From Pempheris klunzingeri (taxonomy: Eukaryota; Chordata; Actinopteri; Acropomatiformes; Pempheridae), in the NCBI RefSeq assembly GCF_042242105.1, contig NC_092020.1, positions 74,501 to 138,500 of the forward strand: a stretch of DNA of 64,000 nucleotides. Reading direction: 5' to 3'. This document shows, piece by piece, positions 61,201 through 64,000 of the stretch. The number at the start of each line of letters is the position of its first letter. Within the stretch, counting starts at the first letter, position 1. The position numbers and the translations under genes were made by a program. The notes under the pieces were generated by a model. That model ran no database searches. It worked only from the letters and a program-made list of their open reading frames with translations, and was not told where the DNA came from.

Positions 61201-63242
61201 ATTATCTAATAATCTTTAAAGTGTACTGTTTTTTTCACAGCAGACATTTTGACTTGTCACAGTAGGAAAAGCACAGGTGTTACTAATAACATTAACTATG
61301 ACTCTGTTCTATTAAAGAGTCTAAGTAAGTCACGGCAGTGTGAAACTCAAACAGCTAAATGAAATACAGCCATCATTCATTTTATTATTTACATCGGTGC
61401 TTTTCTTTGTGTAACATGTCAAAAGAATCCTGTTGTAGTTTCAAATATCCTTTAAAGAAATTCTGAACAAAATTGTAAATTTGAAAACATTCCCCCCTCC
61501 AGCATAACCTGCGTTGGGATATCACTTTAAGTCCCTCTGGCCTCTGTAACAGATAGCTCCCTGTACATGACTGACCCTCGGAGGTCAGTCCTGCTGGCTC
61601 CTCCTGCCAGGCTGAACAGCTGCAGTCTGCTGCGGCAGATCTCTGACTCCACCTCCTCTGGATGAAGTTTCCACTCAACAGCCACCGAGAACAGGGAACT
61701 ACATCTGAGGAAAGCCCACACCATAAGGATATAGAAACAATAATATGTTCATTCATTCACGAAGGAAAGAGGAAAGAGCCACTGGAATGACACATGAGAA
61801 AACACAGTGATAAACCTGCTGCGTGACCCTTTAGTCACGCTCATGCGCCAGTGAGACACTTAGCTCTATTGTGATCAGCCACTTTAATTAATCCATTCAA
61901 AGTAATTAAATTAATGGATTATATGGCCAGAGTTTATTTGACCTACCTGGTAGAAATGGAGCCTGCTTTGGCCTTCAGTGTCTCCCTGCATGTTTCATAC
62001 AGAGTATAGGCTTCTTCTGCTGAACACACACATACCTCACATAAACCTCCTACAAGACTGAGAAAAAAAACACAAAGATTAATCATATGGGTTTCATTTT
62101 TTACACTTAAATGTACAAATGGGGTGTAAGTGTTTCAATTTCAATAAGCATCTGTTGTTTATTGAATCTGTCTTCATAAATTAGTAGTTACAATCTGAAC
62201 TCACTTTCCAAGGACGGGGTGTGTCACAAGTTTTAGAGTCTTTTTGTTAGGACTCAGGAGATCCACAGCACTGCCATCTGGATAAAACTGACATCGACAC
62301 ACATCAGGAGTTATCCTGCACCATATTGTGCCTAGAATGATTTATGGTTATGCTATTAAACAGGAGGACAAACCTGAAGGAACGCCACAGAGGTGAACAA
62401 CTCCTCTTTCACTTGTGACAACATGCGACTAAATAGATCTGCCAAAACCTGAGACAGAATAAAATAAAATAAAATTGAATATGAGAAAATATATAATCTG
62501 CTAATGTTAAGAGTAGTTGTGTTTTGGGCTCCACCTGTTTGATGATACTGTGGTCAATGAGAGTGCTAATCTTCTCCGTGGAGGCTCCACATATCAGCAG
62601 CACTCCATTGTAACCACTGGGTATGGACTCAGAGAGAGGCTGCAGGAGCTCAGGGTGGAAACTCTGCAGATTTATATTCAGATATCCAAGTTTTTGGTGA
62701 TGAAAAGCTATAAAGAGGCTTGGTGGAGAATAGCTCAACAGTCACATCGGTAAAAATCAGAGGTCGGAAGCTCTTTTGTACCTGTATGTTGTCAACAGTC
62801 ACAACTTGGTCAAAGACGAAGGATTTTGCCTCCTGGTTAGAGAACAACATTACGACAGTGAGAGCCTTCAGGGAGCAAGAAAGATGATTGAAGCAGTGAG
62901 AGATTTCAAATGTTTTACCTCATCCTTTCCCGATTTGTAGCTCACACCACGTCCTTCATTAATAACCACACATTCTTCACCCTCTGTGTGTAAAAAAACG
63001 TTTTCAAACACAAATCTCCAGAGAAAGCGTAGCAAGTTTACAGATTTTACATTTCTGTTCTTCTTTTACCTGCAATCGTAGAAAGGACAACTCCCACTTT
63101 TACTGTTTCAGCTCCCTCACGCAACTGGAAAAACATGGAAATTATTCAAAAGTGACAAGCCAGTATTAACACCCCCAAATTAATTTTTTTTTTATTGAAA
63201 AAAGGAGGTACTCACAGGTGCGTCCATTTTCACAGTGTCCAT
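58233..63242 (-). CDS. Kinesin-motor-like protein with degenerate ATPase motifs and coiled coils
   Basis: Minus-strand exons: 63242-63216, 63124-63070, 62983-62919, 62832-62782, 62663-62535, 62448-62374, 62287-62205, 62057-61947, 61704-61576, 61142-61006, 60926-60715, 60441-60360, 60260-60136, 59962-59843, 59658-59491, 58582-58432, 58306-58233. All phases agree and give 597 aa. The first 340 or so residues track a kinesin motor: VKVGVVLS, FVFDQVVTVDN, then SGYNGVLLICGASTEKIS (82-99) where kinesins have the P-loop. STRCSSLFSV (197-206) replaces switch I (SSRSH), SLAGGASRTDLRG (230-242) replaces DLAGSE, and ALALAQKARSF is near the motor end. No GxxxxGKT/S and no switch II Asp remain, so ATP-driven motility looks unlikely. 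Residues about 359-597 are rich in Glu/Gln/Arg heptads (EVEKMERDL, LQIEALRAEAQQ), predicted coiled coil. I do not recognise a named orthologue. The start is the ATG giving MDTVKMDAP; two upstream ATGs run out of frame. Confidence 0.82.
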
Positions 63243-64000
63243 CCCATGTGTATGTGCACCATAGCCACTGGGTCACCTGGATTTTATTACACTGTACTGA
63301 AATATTAATGTGCCAGAATCTACTTTCACTGGTCTTGGTGATCAGGATTCAGTTACCAAGACGGACACAACTGAGGTTATGGACGAGCAGTGATGATTTT
63401 AAAATCTTATCACTTACAAACATCTTTATCATTTTGGAGTATATAACAGAAAGAGATGAAACTGATATAAGATTACTAAGATTATTTATTTGATTATTCA
63501 GTTTAAATTATTTAGATACACAAAGACACTGAAATATTAAGCAATGGAGAGACAAAAACAAATTGTGACAGTGTTAAATAAATTGGCTACAAATTAATAG
63601 CGATTAAAACCTATTAATAGTTGTTGTTTTTATGAATGGCTTACAACTGATTTCTTGTAAATAATTTTTCAAATGACAATAAAGCCATCATAAATATATG
63701 ATAAATCCTTTATAAAGGATGCCTTATTAGAAAGTGGCAGCCAAACAAGGATGCTGCAAACATCACCTAAAATAAATGAGATGTGACAATAAACCCACAG
63801 ATTGTAAACCAGAGAGCAGAGCCGTGCTGCTGTGTCACACTGGTCGGCTTCCCACATGTTTCAAGAGACAAATTCATTATCTGAGCCCCCTGCTGGGCAA
63901 CCAGTGTGGCACACAGAAACTCTCGAGGCTGTTCAGGAAGATGATGGGCTCTTTTCAGGCACTGTCACACTGATAAGAGTTCCTCCCTGCACGGGGAACA
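63243..64000. other. Right edge, no gene recognised
   Basis: AT-rich sequence after the kinesin-like gene start. The open frames are short and show no familiar motif. The promoter and any noncoding first exon of the kinesin-like gene should lie here, but no element is clear. Confidence 0.4.

Overview
The window is nuclear DNA of a ray-finned fish, most likely a compact-genome percomorph-type teleost. The evidence is vertebrate genes with GT-AG introns of roughly 80 bp to 9 kb, dinucleotide microsatellites, a Tc1-like transposon remnant, teleost-type interspersed repeats, and protein sequences close to but distinct from the mammalian forms. All gene models below were assembled by hand from splice signals, reading phase and protein similarity. 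No transcript data were available.

Layout. (1) 1 to about 28,500, plus strand: pdgfrb, with a distal noncoding first exon, a roughly 9 kb first intron and 22 coding exons (predicted 1104 aa). A decayed Tc1-like element sits in the intron between coding exons 3 and 4. (2) About 29,040-38,384, plus strand: csf1r (probably the csf1ra copy), 21 coding exons, predicted 979 aa, head-to-tail behind pdgfrb. Both are class III receptor tyrosine kinases, and many kinase-exon lengths and phases are identical, as expected for an ancient tandem duplication. (3) 38,385-42,059: convergent 3' flank with no gene seen. (4) 42,060 to about 53,320, minus strand: hmgxb3, 20 coding exons, predicted 1273 aa, with an N-terminal HMG box, two related C4 zinc ribbons and a C-terminal half that resembles domesticated KDZ-type transposase sequence. 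The order pdgfrb-csf1r-hmgxb3 matches the vertebrate block on human 5q32. (5) About 54,850-58,185, plus strand: slc35a4, a bicistronic locus. Three exons encode the conserved 103-aa upstream microprotein (SLC35A4-MP), followed by the single-exon nucleotide-sugar transporter ORF (326 aa). (6) 58,233-63,242, minus strand: a 17-exon gene for a 597-aa protein with a kinesin-motor-like N-terminus, whose P-loop and both switch motifs have decayed, and a coiled-coil C-terminus. (7) 63,243-64,000: nothing recognised.

Functional picture. The two receptors signal for PDGF-B/D (mural and mesenchymal cells) and CSF1/IL34 (macrophages, microglia, pigment cells in fish). The remaining genes are probably unrelated in function: a nuclear HMG-box protein, a mitochondrial microprotein plus Golgi transporter, and a putative non-motor kinesin relative. 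The points most worth following up are the degenerate kinesin, the two-protein slc35a4 locus, the duplicated zinc ribbons and transposase-like tail of hmgxb3, and an inverted duplication in the hmgxb3 5' intron.
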